A stretch of 64,000 nt of DNA from an uncultured Mediterraneibacter sp. (GCA_944384505.1 CALWTQ010000011.1:1-64000), one strand, 5' to 3'. Positions 1-8,417 are shown, counted from the stretch's first letter. Notes: a model not told the origin generated them from the sequence alone. Program-made: numbers and translations.

Positions 1-59
1 CTTGGAGGCCTTCCATTGCGAAAGTCTTCCGGCCGCGCCTTACTTCTGGAAGCTATATA

Positions 60-382
60 TTCACTGATGTCCGATTTAGAAAGCCCAGAAAACAGCCCCA
101 TTTCAAGAAAGATTCTGCGGGGATGGAGGATGGCGATGGGCGCCTTCGGAAGGGAATTAGTGAAACTTGAAGCTGCGGAGGTGGATGTTAGGACAGCAGG
201 TGAACTTGTTTGAGCTAAAGCGAGTTGTTCACCTGCTGTCCTTGTATTTAGTCCGCATTCGCAGCTTCCTAGTTTCCCTTATTCCCTGGAGCGAAGTCCA
301 GAGGCATCCTCCATCCCCGCAGAATACGTTTTTGAAATAGTCTCTGTTTTCGGACGTTTTACACGGGAAGGTTAGTGAACTT
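60..382. repeat. Long imperfect palindrome (about 145-bp arms)
   Basis: The two halves are inverted copies of each other. A perfect 21-bp match pairs 112-132 with 305-325, and a perfect 15-bp match (GGACAGCAGGTGAAC) pairs 191-205 with 227-241. Between and outside these the arms stay alignable with scattered mismatches, from ATTCACTGATGTCCG on the left to the complement of GGTTAGTGAAC on the right. A transcript would fold into one long rod. It could be a non-autonomous mobile repeat or a structured RNA. A 65-codon reading frame in the left arm is probably not a gene. No transposase or other repeat copy was seen nearby. Confidence 0.75.
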
Positions 383-455
383 TATAGCTGTTTTCAATCT
401 TTTTTCAATGTTTATGTTATATCCTATCCCCACAATAAAGTGGAGGTAAAAGGAA

Positions 456-2309
456 ATGATACAGAAGAAAAGGCTGATTGCCGGCTGTATGGCAGGAGTG
501 CTGCTCTTGTCTGCCGGAGGTATATTTTACAGAAACCGCGATACAGAGGATACGGAGATTCAGACTGTGCAGACGGAAGTGCAAAGAGGATCAATCAGGA
601 AGCTGATACAGGGGACCGGCTCCCTTGCCCCGGAGGGCGCAAAAGAAATTATGATTCCCTCAGGAGTAAAAATCCGTGAAGTGAAAGTGAAATCCGGCGA
701 TGAGGTAAAGGCCGGAGATGTGCTGGCTCTGGCGGATGACAATAGTGTGATGGCGGAACTGCTGGGAACCAAAGAAGCAATTGACGACTTGCAGAAGAAG
801 CTGAAAAAAGCGGACAAGTCAAAGTCGTCTTATTATGAGATGCTTAAGAAAAAGGTGGATCTGGAGGAGAAGCTTGGTATTCTCCAGAAGATGAAGGACA
901 GTAAAACGGTGACTGCCGAGACATCAGGAATCATTCTGAATGTAAATGGAGAAAAGTCAAAATCCGACACTGCAGAACGCTCAAAAGACTCATCCTCGCA
1001 GCAGGAGAGCGGCGCGTCATATTCTGCAGGCGCGAGAATCTGGCCTGTGGGAATGCAGATTAGCGCAATGGATCAGAATCAGACAGTACAGGGTAAGCCA
1101 GGGAAGCGGGATGTGATAAGAAAGATTCCGGAGATCAGGCTGAATGCGCCTTCCACGGGAGAAAAACCAGATTCCGGGGAGAAGAATCAGCAGGGAAAGC
1201 CGGAAGAAGGCGGAGAGAAAAAATCTCAGTACAAGCTTCAAGTGACATGGACTCCGGAAGCAGAAGTATTCGCCGCTGATACGGTATATACCGCATTGGT
1301 GGAGATTACGGCAGAAGATGGGAGCTGCTTTCAGGATGGACTGCAACCTTCTGTGGCAGGTGCAAAAGTGTCTGATATTACTTATCAGAGAAATGGCGCA
1401 GACGGCGAAATTATTCAGATTTCATTAAAGGCAGAATTCCCAAAGACAGAAAGCGCTGAGCCGGAAAAAGATGGAGAAAAAGACAATACTGAAAATACAG
1501 ACAGCAATACCCAAAATGAAAGCGGTCAGCAGAGCAGCGGCCAACAGGGAAATAATAGCCAGCAGGGCAGCGGCGCACAGACAGAAAAGGATCCTCAGAC
1601 ACAAGGAAAGAAGGAAAGCCAGTCTGAAAAATCAAAGACAGACAGGGAAAAGAATAAGACAGAGCAGCAGGGGAATTATTTGTCAGGACAGAGCCCGGAG
1701 AATGGTCAGGGAGGCGGAGACAGCATTTCCGCAGGAGCTGTGTCCGGCGGATCAGGAGAGGATTTTAAAGCCGAAGGAAAAGAGGCAAATACAGAGCTGA
1801 CAGCTTTCTGTACCATTGCTTCCGGCGAGAAAATGACCGTGGATATTCAGGTGGACGAGATGGATATTCTCTCAGTGGCTCAGGGTCAGAAGGCGGAGAT
1901 CAGTCTAAATGCTATGCCCGGTCAAACGTATGATGGAGTAATCAGCCGGATCAATAAGAACGGGGCAGGCCAGAGCGGGACAACGAAATACACAGTCCAA
2001 ATCATGCTGCCAAGAGATGAAAAGATGCTGTTTGGCATGAATGTGTCCGCGGGAATTTTTGTGGAAGAGAGGAATGACGTGCTTGTAGTTCCCGCAGAAG
2101 CGATAGTAGAAAAAGAGGGGAAATCATGGGTTTATCTTTCTGCCGATAAAAAGACAGGCCAGCTGGGAGAGATGCATGAGGTTCAGACAGGACTTTCGGA
2201 TGGGATTCAGATCGAAGTTACTAAGGGCATGAAAGAAGGCCAGACACTTTTTTATGAGCCTGGAACGTCGGCTGATGTCACAGATGAATATCTGATGGAC
2301 GAGATGTAG
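456..2309 (+). CDS. MacA-like periplasmic adaptor (HlyD/RND adaptor family) with long low-complexity insert
   Basis: Likely membrane-anchored adaptor subunit of a MacAB-type ABC efflux or export system. The N-terminus has a basic start and one hydrophobic segment (about residues 7-25), which fits an anchor in a Gram-positive envelope. A split lipoyl-like domain follows: VKVKSGDEVKAGDVL near residue 78, then a short coiled coil (about 105-150), then TAETSGIILNVNG. The C-terminal third (about 445-600) has the beta-barrel and membrane-proximal layout, including MLFGMNVSAGIFVEERNDV and VVPAEAIVEKEG. The odd part is about 280 residues between them, largely Ser/Gln/Glu/Lys-rich. That makes the protein 617 aa against roughly 400 for typical family members. 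The RBS (GGAGG) lies before the ATG. The ABC ATPase and permease follow directly. Confidence 0.85.
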   Translation: MIQKKRLIAGCMAGVLLLSAGGIFYRNRDTEDTEIQTVQTEVQRGSIRKLIQGTGSLAPEGAKEIMIPSGVKIREVKVKSGDEVKAGDVLALADDNSVMAELLGTKEAIDDLQKKLKKADKSKSSYYEMLKKKVDLEEKLGILQKMKDSKTVTAETSGIILNVNGEKSKSDTAERSKDSSSQQESGASYSAGARIWPVGMQISAMDQNQTVQGKPGKRDVIRKIPEIRLNAPSTGEKPDSGEKNQQGKPEEGGEKKSQYKLQVTWTPEAEVFAADTVYTALVEITAEDGSCFQDGLQPSVAGAKVSDITYQRNGADGEIIQISLKAEFPKTESAEPEKDGEKDNTENTDSNTQNESGQQSSGQQGNNSQQGSGAQTEKDPQTQGKKESQSEKSKTDREKNKTEQQGNYLSGQSPENGQGGGDSISAGAVSGGSGEDFKAEGKEANTELTAFCTIASGEKMTVDIQVDEMDILSVAQGQKAEISLNAMPGQTYDGVISRINKNGAGQSGTTKYTVQIMLPRDEKMLFGMNVSAGIFVEERNDVLVVPAEAIVEKEGKSWVYLSADKKTGQLGEMHEVQTGLSDGIQIEVTKGMKEGQTLFYEPGTSADVTDEYLMDEM

Positions 2310-2321
2310 GAGGTGATGCCG

Positions 2322-2993
2322 GTGATACAGCTGAAAGGTGTTTCAAGAATCTATCAGATGGGCGAAGAACAATTCTACGCGCTCAGGAAGGTGGATCTTC
2401 ATATCAGAAAAGGGGAATTTGTAAGTATTGTCGGTCCTTCGGGAAGCGGAAAGTCTACAATGATGAATATTATCGGATGTCTGGACTGTGCCGATGAAGG
2501 ACAGTACCTTCTTGACGGACAGCCAATAGAGAACTATTCAGAGAAGGAACTGGCGAGAGTCAGGAACCGGAAGATCGGATTTATCTTTCAGAACTTTAAC
2601 CTGCTTCCGAAGCTTTCCGCGGCGGAAAATGTGGCGCTTCCTCTTATTTATCAGAGATTAGGCACAGCGAAGCAAAAAGAGAGAGTGGCGTGGGCACTTG
2701 AGCAGGTGAGTTTAAAGGATCGTATGGGGCACAGGCCGTCTCAGCTCTCGGGCGGACAGCAGCAGAGGGTGGCGATTGCCAGGGCGCTGGCTTCCCGCCC
2801 GGCGCTTTTCCTCGCGGATGAACCTACAGGCGCACTTGATTCCAGAACAGGCCGGGAGATCATGGATATTTTTCATATGCTTCACGAAAAAGGGAATACA
2901 ATTGTAATTATTACTCATGATGAAGGCGTGGCTGATCAGGCGGAGAGAAAAATCAGAATCCGGGACGGACGGTTAAGCGAGGTGAAAATATGA
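2322..2993 (+). CDS. ABC transporter ATP-binding protein, MacB/LolD type
   Basis: Cytoplasmic ATPase of the MacAB-like exporter. Visible motifs in order: Walker [11 protein letters not shown]-loop FQNFNLLP, signature [14 protein letters not shown], Walker [13 protein letters not shown], and the switch histidine in IITHDE. The length (about 224 aa) is normal for the free-standing MacB/LolD/FtsE-type ATPase. I chose the GTG start because AGGAGG at 2308-2313 is 8 nt upstream of it. The in-frame GTG at 2313 and ATG at 2316 overlap or abut that RBS. The stop overlaps the permease start by ATGA, so the two are translationally coupled. The substrate cannot be told from sequence. Confidence 0.92.
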   Translation: MIQLKGVSRIYQMGEEQFYALRKVDLHIRKGEFVSIVGPSGSGKSTMMNIIGCLDCADEGQYLLDGQPIENYSEKELARVRNRKIGFIFQNFNLLPKLSAAENVALPLIYQRLGTAKQKERVAWALEQVSLKDRMGHRPSQLSGGQQQRVAIARALASRPALFLADEPTGALDSRTGREIMDIFHMLHEKGNTIVIITHDEGVADQAERKIRIRDGRLSEVKI

Positions 2994-4162
2994 TCTTACA
3001 GTCTGTAAAAATGGCGTATACTGCCATATTGTCGAACAAGCTCAGGTCTTTTCTGACCATGCTGGGGATCATCATCGGAGTGACATCTCTGGTTGTCCTT
3101 GTGTCCCTTGTGGGCGGGGCATCGGACTCTGTAACCGAAGGGATTTCCGAAAGCGGAAAAACTTTGATTACAGTCAGTATATTAAAGGATAAAGGGAAAC
3201 CGCTGACATGGGAAGATGTGAGCGAACTGGAAAAGAAGGAGAGTATATCCGCGGCAGCGCCTGCCGGAAATACAGGCAGTACTGCCAGAGGAAGAGGAAA
3301 GAGCGTAGATATTCAGATTACGGGAACGACTCCGGGATATTTTGAGATTCAGAATTTAAAGACTGCTTATGGAAGGACACTAAAGAGAGCGGATCTGGAT
3401 AACAGTACATACAGTGTAGTCTTAAACAACCGGGCCGCAAAAGAACTGCTGGGGACTGACGACGCGGCCGGGGAAGAGGTTGTTATCGGAGGGAAGACGT
3501 ACAGGGTGGCCGGAGTGCTGGAGAAAAGTAAAGTTTCAGGATGGAATGCAGAACAGATGGAAGCCTACATCCCATATTCTACTCTTATGCGATCCGCCGA
3601 CGACATCAGGTATGTGAACAACTTTTATCTGACCGCGGACAGCCAGGAAGAGATGAAGAACGCGGAAACGGAGGTAACGGATTTCCTGAAAACCCGGTTT
3701 GGAAATGACGAGAAAGCGTTTCAGGTCATGAATGAATCTCAGATTCTGGAGCTTATGGAGTCAACCCAGCGGACGCTCATGCTGATGCTTGGCGGTATTG
3801 CGGGGATCGCCCTTCTGGTCGGCGGAATCGGGATTATGAATATTATGCTTGTATCTGTCACAGAGCGGACAAGGGAGATCGGAATCCGCAAGGCGATCGG
3901 AGCAGACTATGCAGGAATTATGACTCAGTTTTTAATCGAAGCCCTGGCGCTCAGCCTTTTGGGATGCCTGATCGGGATTCTTCTGTCCTGGGGTATCATC
4001 CAGACTGTAAACTGGTTCCTGCCGCAGTATCATTTCAGAATGGTAAAAGAAGTGATCCTTGCCGCCACAGCATTTTCAGCTGTTATTGGAGTGGCATTCG
4101 GCATATATCCGGCTGATAAAGCAGCGAAAAAGAAACCCATTGACGCGTTAAGATTTTCATAG
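2990..4162 (+). CDS. ABC transporter permease, MacB/FtsX type
   Basis: Integral membrane partner of the preceding ATPase. The N-terminus has the family hallmark KLRSFLTMLGIIIGV, a first transmembrane helix starting near residue 16. A large extracytoplasmic MacB_PCD-like region spans about 45-265. The FtsX domain with three more helices follows, including GIMNIMLVSVTERTREIGIRKAIGA. The length of 390 aa suits a permease without a fused ATPase. It begins at an ATGA overlap with the ATPase gene. The adaptor, ATPase and permease form an operon typical of peptide or drug export in Firmicutes. Confidence 0.92.
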   Translation: MILQSVKMAYTAILSNKLRSFLTMLGIIIGVTSLVVLVSLVGGASDSVTEGISESGKTLITVSILKDKGKPLTWEDVSELEKKESISAAAPAGNTGSTARGRGKSVDIQITGTTPGYFEIQNLKTAYGRTLKRADLDNSTYSVVLNNRAAKELLGTDDAAGEEVVIGGKTYRVAGVLEKSKVSGWNAEQMEAYIPYSTLMRSADDIRYVNNFYLTADSQEEMKNAETEVTDFLKTRFGNDEKAFQVMNESQILELMESTQRTLMLMLGGIAGIALLVGGIGIMNIMLVSVTERTREIGIRKAIGADYAGIMTQFLIEALALSLLGCLIGILLSWGIIQTVNWFLPQYHFRMVKEVILAATAFSAVIGVAFGIYPADKAAKKKPIDALRFS

Positions 4163-4172
4163 GAGAGAGGGA

Positions 4173-4955
4173 ATGAAAGAACAGAGATATACATGGATTA
4201 AAATAGCAGGAACACTGATAACAGGAGCAGGGATTTTAAAGCTGAGCTCATTTCTTTTAAGGAATGTAGGGCCTGAGAATGTGACAGCCATACCGGCTTA
4301 TCTGATCTCAATCGCAGTGATGCTTCTACTTGCGGCTTTCCTGGGCGAGGAAGAGAGGATTGTGAAGCTTCGTCTTGGATGGAAGGTATTTTTTACAGGC
4401 GGATGGTATATTTTGGCTGTGTCAGCAGTATTTCTTTTAATGCTGGGAATCGGACTGTCACAGGAGAAGCAGCTGGTGTTTTCAATGCCTGCATTCTTGT
4501 GCTTTACTGTGGTCTGCGTCCTGACCGCATGTTTTGAGGAGATATGGTTCCGGGGAATCATTCAGGGAATCCTCGAAAAATATGGAAAAGGCAGAGGACT
4601 AAGCGTATGGAAAACAGCCTGCATAACATCCGCGCTGTTCGGGGCAATGCACCTGGTGAATCTGCTGTACCGTCCGGAATATATTCTTGGCACGGTCACT
4701 CAGGTGCTCTATGCATTCAGCCTGGGAATGATTCTGAGTATGGTGGTATACTGTGGAGGAAATATCGGAGCCGCGGCTCTGCTGCATGCCGTCTTTAACT
4801 TTTCCGGATCGCTGTCACAGGTATTTCTTGGCGGCTCGGCCGGTCTCGAGGGAGACATGCCTGCAGCATCAGCAGTGTTCATTCTGGTTCTGGTGATGCC
4901 GGGGATCTTCTTTGCGAGAAGGAGATATAAGAAGTATCATATAGAACTGTCTTGA
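4173..4955 (+). CDS. CPBP-family intramembrane metalloprotease
   Basis: Polytopic membrane protein of the CAAX-protease/bacteriocin-processing (Abi) family. The motifs expected for the glutamyl/histidine metal centre are present: EEIWFRG near residues 122-128, then FGAMHL, and LLHAVFN near the C-terminus. There are about seven or eight hydrophobic segments in 260 aa. The gene lies 10 nt after the MacB-like permease, with RBS GGAGAGAGGG, so it is probably the last gene of that operon. Family members cleave within membranes or protect bacteriocin producers, which would suit an export operon. The actual substrate is unknown. Confidence 0.85.
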   Translation: MKEQRYTWIKIAGTLITGAGILKLSSFLLRNVGPENVTAIPAYLISIAVMLLLAAFLGEEERIVKLRLGWKVFFTGGWYILAVSAVFLLMLGIGLSQEKQLVFSMPAFLCFTVVCVLTACFEEIWFRGIIQGILEKYGKGRGLSVWKTACITSALFGAMHLVNLLYRPEYILGTVTQVLYAFSLGMILSMVVYCGGNIGAAALLHAVFNFSGSLSQVFLGGSAGLEGDMPAASAVFILVLVMPGIFFARRRYKKYHIELS

Positions 4956-4963
4956 TGTTCTGA

Positions 4964-4996
4964 ATCCGGCAGAAGGGATGTTCCCTCCTGCCGGAT
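4964..4996 (+). terminator. Hairpin terminator after efflux operon
   Basis: An inverted repeat pairs ATCCGGCAG with CTGCCGGAT, with further partial pairing inside (AAGGGA with TCCCT). It lies 8 nt past the CPBP stop codon. No strong T tract follows, so efficiency is uncertain. Confidence 0.6.
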
Positions 4997-5152
4997 AATT
5001 AGTTGTTCAGCATGTCTATCGGACAGATACTATAAAAATAGAATTTTATTTCTATATTTTTCCTTTTCATAGTACTATACTGAAATCAAGCAGTTCGGAA
5101 TATATTACCTCTTGTGTGCTGAACTGTTACTTATGATTAGGAGGAAAGCATT

Positions 5153-5971
5153 ATGAAAATTGCACAAATTCAGGGGCACGTATATGATGAAAAAATGAGA
5201 AATATAGAAGAATTCTGTAAAAAGATGGAAACTATAAAAGATGAAGATGTAGATATAGTGACTCTGGGAGAAATGTTTAACTGTCCGTATCTGACACATA
5301 ATTTCCCGGTATATGCAGAGGAAGAAGGGGGACAGACGTGGCAGATTTTAAGCCAGACAGCCCGGGAATACGGCGTTTATCTGTCCGCAGGCTCCGTCCC
5401 GGAAAGAGACGCCGAGGGGCATATCTACAATACGGCATATGTCTTTGACCGCAGCGGGCGTCAGATTGCAAAGCACAGGAAGGTGCACCTGTTCGATATC
5501 AATGTGAAGGGAGGACAGGCCTATAAGGAATCAGAGACGCTGACAGCCGGGGACAGCCATACAGTGTTTGACACAGAATTTGGAAAGATGGGGATCTGCA
5601 TCTGTTTTGATTTCCGGTTCCCGGAGATTGCCAGGCTTATGGTTCTGGACGGGGCAAAAGTAATTTTCGTCCCGGCGGCGTTTAATATGACGACAGGACC
5701 GGCCCACTGGGAGATCATGCTCAGAGGGAGAGCCGTTGACAATCAGTGCTTTGTCATCGCCACCTCAGATGCCCGGGATGAAAGCGCAGGTTATGTTTCA
5801 TGGGGGCACAGTATGATTGTTTCCCCCTGGGGAGATATCGTTCAGGAGATGGATGAAAAAGAAAGAATTCTGATCACTGAGATTGACCTTGGAGCTGTTG
5901 AAAAGATCAGGCAGCAGCTTCCCCTTCTGTCCGCAAGAAGAGCTGATCTGTATGAGCTGAAAGCATTATAA
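5153..5971 (+). CDS. Carbon-nitrogen hydrolase, omega-amidase (NIT2)-like
   Basis: Nitrilase-superfamily amidase. The catalytic triad is readable: Glu40 in TLGEMFNCPY, Lys110 in HRKVHLFD, and Cys151 in GICICFDFRFPE. The residues around the triad resemble the NIT2/omega-amidase branch, which hydrolyses alpha-ketoglutaramate or alpha-ketosuccinamate. That substrate assignment is by family resemblance only. The length of 272 aa is usual. RBS AGGAGG precedes the ATG. The gene appears monocistronic with its own upstream AT-rich region. Confidence 0.88.
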   Translation: MKIAQIQGHVYDEKMRNIEEFCKKMETIKDEDVDIVTLGEMFNCPYLTHNFPVYAEEEGGQTWQILSQTAREYGVYLSAGSVPERDAEGHIYNTAYVFDRSGRQIAKHRKVHLFDINVKGGQAYKESETLTAGDSHTVFDTEFGKMGICICFDFRFPEIARLMVLDGAKVIFVPAAFNMTTGPAHWEIMLRGRAVDNQCFVIATSDARDESAGYVSWGHSMIVSPWGDIVQEMDEKERILITEIDLGAVEKIRQQLPLLSARRADLYELKAL

Positions 5972-6002
5972 CAGCGCTATAAGACTATTATAAGAACGCT
6001 GT

Positions 6003-6237
6003 AAGAAAGAGGCACAGAAACCTGTCAATCTTGCCATATCAGATGCCAGGCTCAACCTGCTGGACAGTATCCGTTTTGCCGCGCATCCAAAATCATGCGG
6101 CACAGTGATCGTATTTGGAGGGAAAGTGATAGTCGGAACCTGGGTAAAAAGGTATTTTTGAAAAGCTACAATCCCTTCCTGAGTATAAAGCAACAACAGA
6201 ATATAGTGAAATGCATGCTGCCTGTCCTTATAGCTAA
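6003..6237 (+). pseudogene. Degenerate coding remnant (asparaginase-like fragment plus shifted tail)
   Basis: Frame 3 from about 6003 reads a plausible protein piece with SDARLNLLDSIRFAAH and TVIVFGGKVIVGTWVKR, then stops at 6159. These strings resemble the internal strand-helix region of type I asparaginases, where a D-x-R-x-NLLD motif precedes a VIVFGGKVI-like strand. Across a T5 run the frame shifts. A second open piece (6160-6237) ends in EYSEMHAACPYS and I do not recognise it. Neither piece has a credible start or RBS. It is best read as debris of one or two broken genes next to the insertion site. Confidence 0.4.
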
Positions 6238-6247
6238 AATTTTTTCG

Positions 6248-6289
6248 ATACCCTCAGACAAATTTATCTTTAGAAATGTCTGAGGGTAT
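6248..6289. terminator. Perfect 13-bp stem hairpin, probable bidirectional terminator
   Basis: ATACCCTCAGACA (6248-6260) pairs exactly with TGTCTGAGGGTAT (6277-6289) over a 16-nt AT-rich loop. It sits between the remnant on the plus strand and the C-terminal end of the ABC permease on the minus strand. The plus side is followed by CTTTATTT. Confidence 0.65.
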
Positions 6290-6304
6290 GCTTTATTTCA
6301 GATT

Positions 6305-6412
6305 TCAAAATCTTTTCTGATACAGTTTCTCAACCACCCCGATCACCGCATACAGCGCCATCGCCATGATGCACAGCAGTACAATCGACATAAGAAGCCA
6401 GTTCATCTTGAA
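6305..6412 (-). pseudogene. C-terminal fragment of ABC permease, separated from its N-terminus by the 45-kb element
   Basis: On the minus strand this reads F-KMNWLLMSIVLLCIM, then AMALYAVIGVVEKLYQKRF and stop. This is the last transmembrane helix and basic tail of a SsuC/ThiX-type (NitT/TauT family) permease. The matching N-terminal 234 codons lie at 51513-52214. If the insertion is removed so that the AA at 6411-6412 and the AA at 51511-51512 become one, the codons read SSQV-F-KMNW in frame. The restored permease would be 269 aa, a normal length for this family. Confidence 0.9.
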
Positions 6413-6446
6413 GAGATGCGCAGGCATTCTGATATAATATGATATC
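6413..6446 (+). repeat. Left-end 34-bp half-site (attL side)
   Basis: It begins GAGATGCGCAGG and continues with ATTCTGATATAATATGATATC. It is preceded by AA at 6411-6412, the presumed crossover dinucleotide. It matches the copies at 25378 (same orientation, one mismatch) and 51477 (inverted, two mismatches). Host permease sequence lies immediately to the left. Confidence 0.88.
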
Positions 6447-6829
6447 AATAAAATGCACAGGGGAAGTTCATGGGAAGAAAGCACAAGAATAGAAATTGCA
6501 GTACATAAGACGGCAGTTGATAAAGCAGAGGCCGGAGGACTGATTGAACCGGACAGGAGTAAGGAATCGTATCGACATTTAAAGTGCGGCGCACGAAAAA
6601 AAGAATTTCAACCAAATTTTAGAGGGGTATAACATTTATTATTACTTTATTTTAGTTGAAAGGGAACAATAATTTTGTGAATTTTACACAAAAATCAAAA
6701 AATAGCTTAATTTTCGGGGGGGGGGTCGAAATAGTTATTAGACAGGAAAGAGAAATGCGCATTGTTGTTAGAAAATTATATTCCGGAATGGAGACAGACT
6801 CCTGTCAGAAACAGAAAGGGGACAAGGGA
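6447..6829 (+). other. Upstream region of csrA-flagellin operon with G10 tract
   Basis: No convincing gene is present. A broken reading frame (about 6480-6635, ending KKEFQPNFRGV) has no start. The AT-rich stretch 6600-6715 could hold the operon promoter, but I could not assign boxes with confidence and did not find a clear sigma-D motif. A run of exactly ten G residues lies at 6716-6725, 104 bp before the csrA start. A frame opening at 6656 runs through the G tract into csrA in phase, so tract length could affect either transcription or an N-terminally extended product. Confidence 0.6.
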
Positions 6830-7069
6830 ATGCTTACTCTTGGAAGAAACTCAGGAGAATACATTGTACTTGAAGATGGCAGCCGCAGGATCGTGATCCA
6901 GGTCGCTGAGATCGACGGCGTGCTCCGTCTCGTAGTGGACGCACCACGGGATGTGAGGATCTTGCGGGGAGAGGTTTACGAGAAGACCAATCCCGCCCCG
7001 GACTGGATCCGCGACTCCTACGTGAAAAGCCGCAGGCGGATCGCGAAGGAGAAGGCGGAAAGGAAATGA
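6830..7069 (+). CDS. csrA: Carbon storage regulator CsrA
   Basis: Small RNA-binding translational regulator. It opens with MLTLGRNSGEYIV and ends its core with VDAPRDVRILRGEVYE, matching the CsrA beta-strand pattern and the conserved Arg-x-Glu-Val C-terminal strand that binds GGA motifs. The length of 79 aa fits, with a basic tail SRRRIAKEKAERK. This ATG is preceded by GGGG-ACAAGGGA and gives the canonical N-terminus, so I reject longer in-frame starts. It lies 76 bp upstream of flagellin. In Bacillus CsrA represses flagellin translation and is antagonised by FliW. No fliW is visible in this cluster, which is unusual. Confidence 0.92.
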   Translation: MLTLGRNSGEYIVLEDGSRRIVIQVAEIDGVLRLVVDAPRDVRILRGEVYEKTNPAPDWIRDSYVKSRRRIAKEKAERK

Positions 7070-7098
7070 CGGGAAACCCCGCCAGAGAAGCAATTCAT

Positions 7099-7137
7099 AC
7101 GGAACAAAGGATGGTTCCGTCAACAACCAAGGAGGTA
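7099..7137 (+). promoter_or_regulatory. Putative dual CsrA-binding site in flagellin leader
   Basis: ACGGAAC (7099-7105) pairs perfectly with GTTCCGT (7114-7120), exposing GGA in the 8-nt loop AAAGGATG. A second GGA lies at 7131-7133 inside the Shine-Dalgarno sequence AAGGAGG, 22 nt further on. A GGA in a hairpin loop plus a GGA overlapping the SD is the classic arrangement for CsrA repression, as established for the Bacillus hag leader. The csrA gene directly upstream supports an autologous circuit. Confidence 0.7.
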
Positions 7138-7145
7138 AAATTATT

Positions 7146-8360
7146 ATGAGAATTCAGCACAATATCGCAGCACTTAACTCTTATCGTAACTTAACAAACA
7201 ACAACAGCGCAGTTTCCAAGAACCTGGAGAAGCTTTCATCCGGATATAGAATCAACCGTGCAGGCGATGATGCAGCAGGACTTGCTATTTCCGAAAAAAT
7301 GCGCGCTCAGATCACAGGACTTGAGACAGCACAGAAGAACGCAAACGATGGCATCTCTCTTGTACAGACAGCAGAGGGAGCTCTGACAGAAGTTCACTCC
7401 ATGCTGAACCGTATGGTAGAGCTGGCAGATCAGTCTGCTAACGGAACATATCAGGATTCTGTAGACCGAGAGAATCTGCAGAAAGAAGTTCAGTCTCTGA
7501 AAGATGAGATTGACCGTATCTCCGAGTCTACAAACTTCAACGGAATCCAGCTGCTGGATGGATCCATGGATGGAAAGGGAGCAGCGGCGGCAACATTTAC
7601 TAACCCGGACTCAGCGGCTGTAGTAACAGGGCAGGCAGGAGGCCCAGGTGAAGTCGCAGAATATAAATATGATTTGACGGGAATCAAGGTTACACAAGAT
7701 GGTGAGGCAGCAGTATCAGTTGGAGGAACGAATGTTACCATTGCTGTAACAACGGCAGATTCTGCGGACAGTATTGCCCAGAAAGTTGCTGCAGCTTACA
7801 ATGGATTAGCGGCAGGTGATAAGATTACTAGTGCTGGTGATGAATATTATATCGCAACATCACAAGGAAGTGAAATCGTCCTTACTGCTAACTCATCAGG
7901 AACAGCAGCTGCGGTTACAGGTAATATTACATTTACAGGAGCGGGAAGGGGTGCAGACGGTCATGATCTGACTTTACAGATCGGTGATACCGCCGCTTCT
8001 TTCAATCAGATGACAGTTTCTGTTAAATCCATGGATACTGAATCACTTGGTATTAACAATGTTGATATCAGTACACAGGCAGGAGCGAAGGCGGCAATTG
8101 ATGTAATTAAAAATGCAATCAATTCAGTATCGTCTACTCGTGGTGATCTTGGTGCAATTCAGAACCGTCTGGAGCACACGATCAACAACCTGAGTGTAAC
8201 AACAGAGAACATGACATCTGCTGAGAGCCGCATCCGTGACGTAGACATGGCGGAAGAGATGATGGCGTATACGAAGAACAATATCCTGGTTCAGTCCTCA
8301 CAGGCAATGCTTGCACAGGCAAACCAGATCCCGCAGGGAGTTCTTCAGCTGTTACAGTAA
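7146..8360 (+). CDS. Flagellin
   Basis: Structural subunit of the flagellar filament, exported by the flagellar type III system. The conserved N-terminal D0/D1 region covers about residues 1-140: MRIQHNIAALNSYRNL, then LSSGYRINRAGDDAAGLAIS. The C-terminal D1/D0 region covers about 310-404: SAESRIRDVDMAEEMM, ending PQGVLQLLQ. The middle (about 140-310) is Ala/Thr/Gly-rich, variable, and has many Ser/Thr residues that could carry O-glycans. The helix with LNRMVELADQSANGT corresponds to the region TLR5 recognises in other flagellins. RBS AAGGAGG lies 8 nt before the ATG. Glycosyltransferase and sugar genes follow. Confidence 0.96.
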   Translation: MRIQHNIAALNSYRNLTNNNSAVSKNLEKLSSGYRINRAGDDAAGLAISEKMRAQITGLETAQKNANDGISLVQTAEGALTEVHSMLNRMVELADQSANGTYQDSVDRENLQKEVQSLKDEIDRISESTNFNGIQLLDGSMDGKGAAAATFTNPDSAAVVTGQAGGPGEVAEYKYDLTGIKVTQDGEAAVSVGGTNVTIAVTTADSADSIAQKVAAAYNGLAAGDKITSAGDEYYIATSQGSEIVLTANSSGTAAAVTGNITFTGAGRGADGHDLTLQIGDTAASFNQMTVSVKSMDTESLGINNVDISTQAGAKAAIDVIKNAINSVSSTRGDLGAIQNRLEHTINNLSVTTENMTSAESRIRDVDMAEEMMAYTKNNILVQSSQAMLAQANQIPQGVLQLLQ

Positions 8361-8393
8361 TCAGAAATATTATAAACGCAGTAATTCAAAGGG

Positions 8394-8417
8394 GTGTCCG
8401 GCAGGAATGCCGGACAC
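8394..8417 (+). terminator. Hairpin after flagellin
   Basis: GTGTCCGGCA pairs exactly with TGCCGGACAC around a GGAA loop, 33 nt after the flagellin stop. Only a weak T stretch follows (CTCTGTTTG). It may terminate most transcripts while letting some read into the glycosylation genes. Confidence 0.7.

Noticed and set aside
16..213. 65-codon reading frame at the window start
   Set aside because: It lies inside one arm of the long palindrome, lacks a family match and a convincing RBS. The palindrome explains it better.
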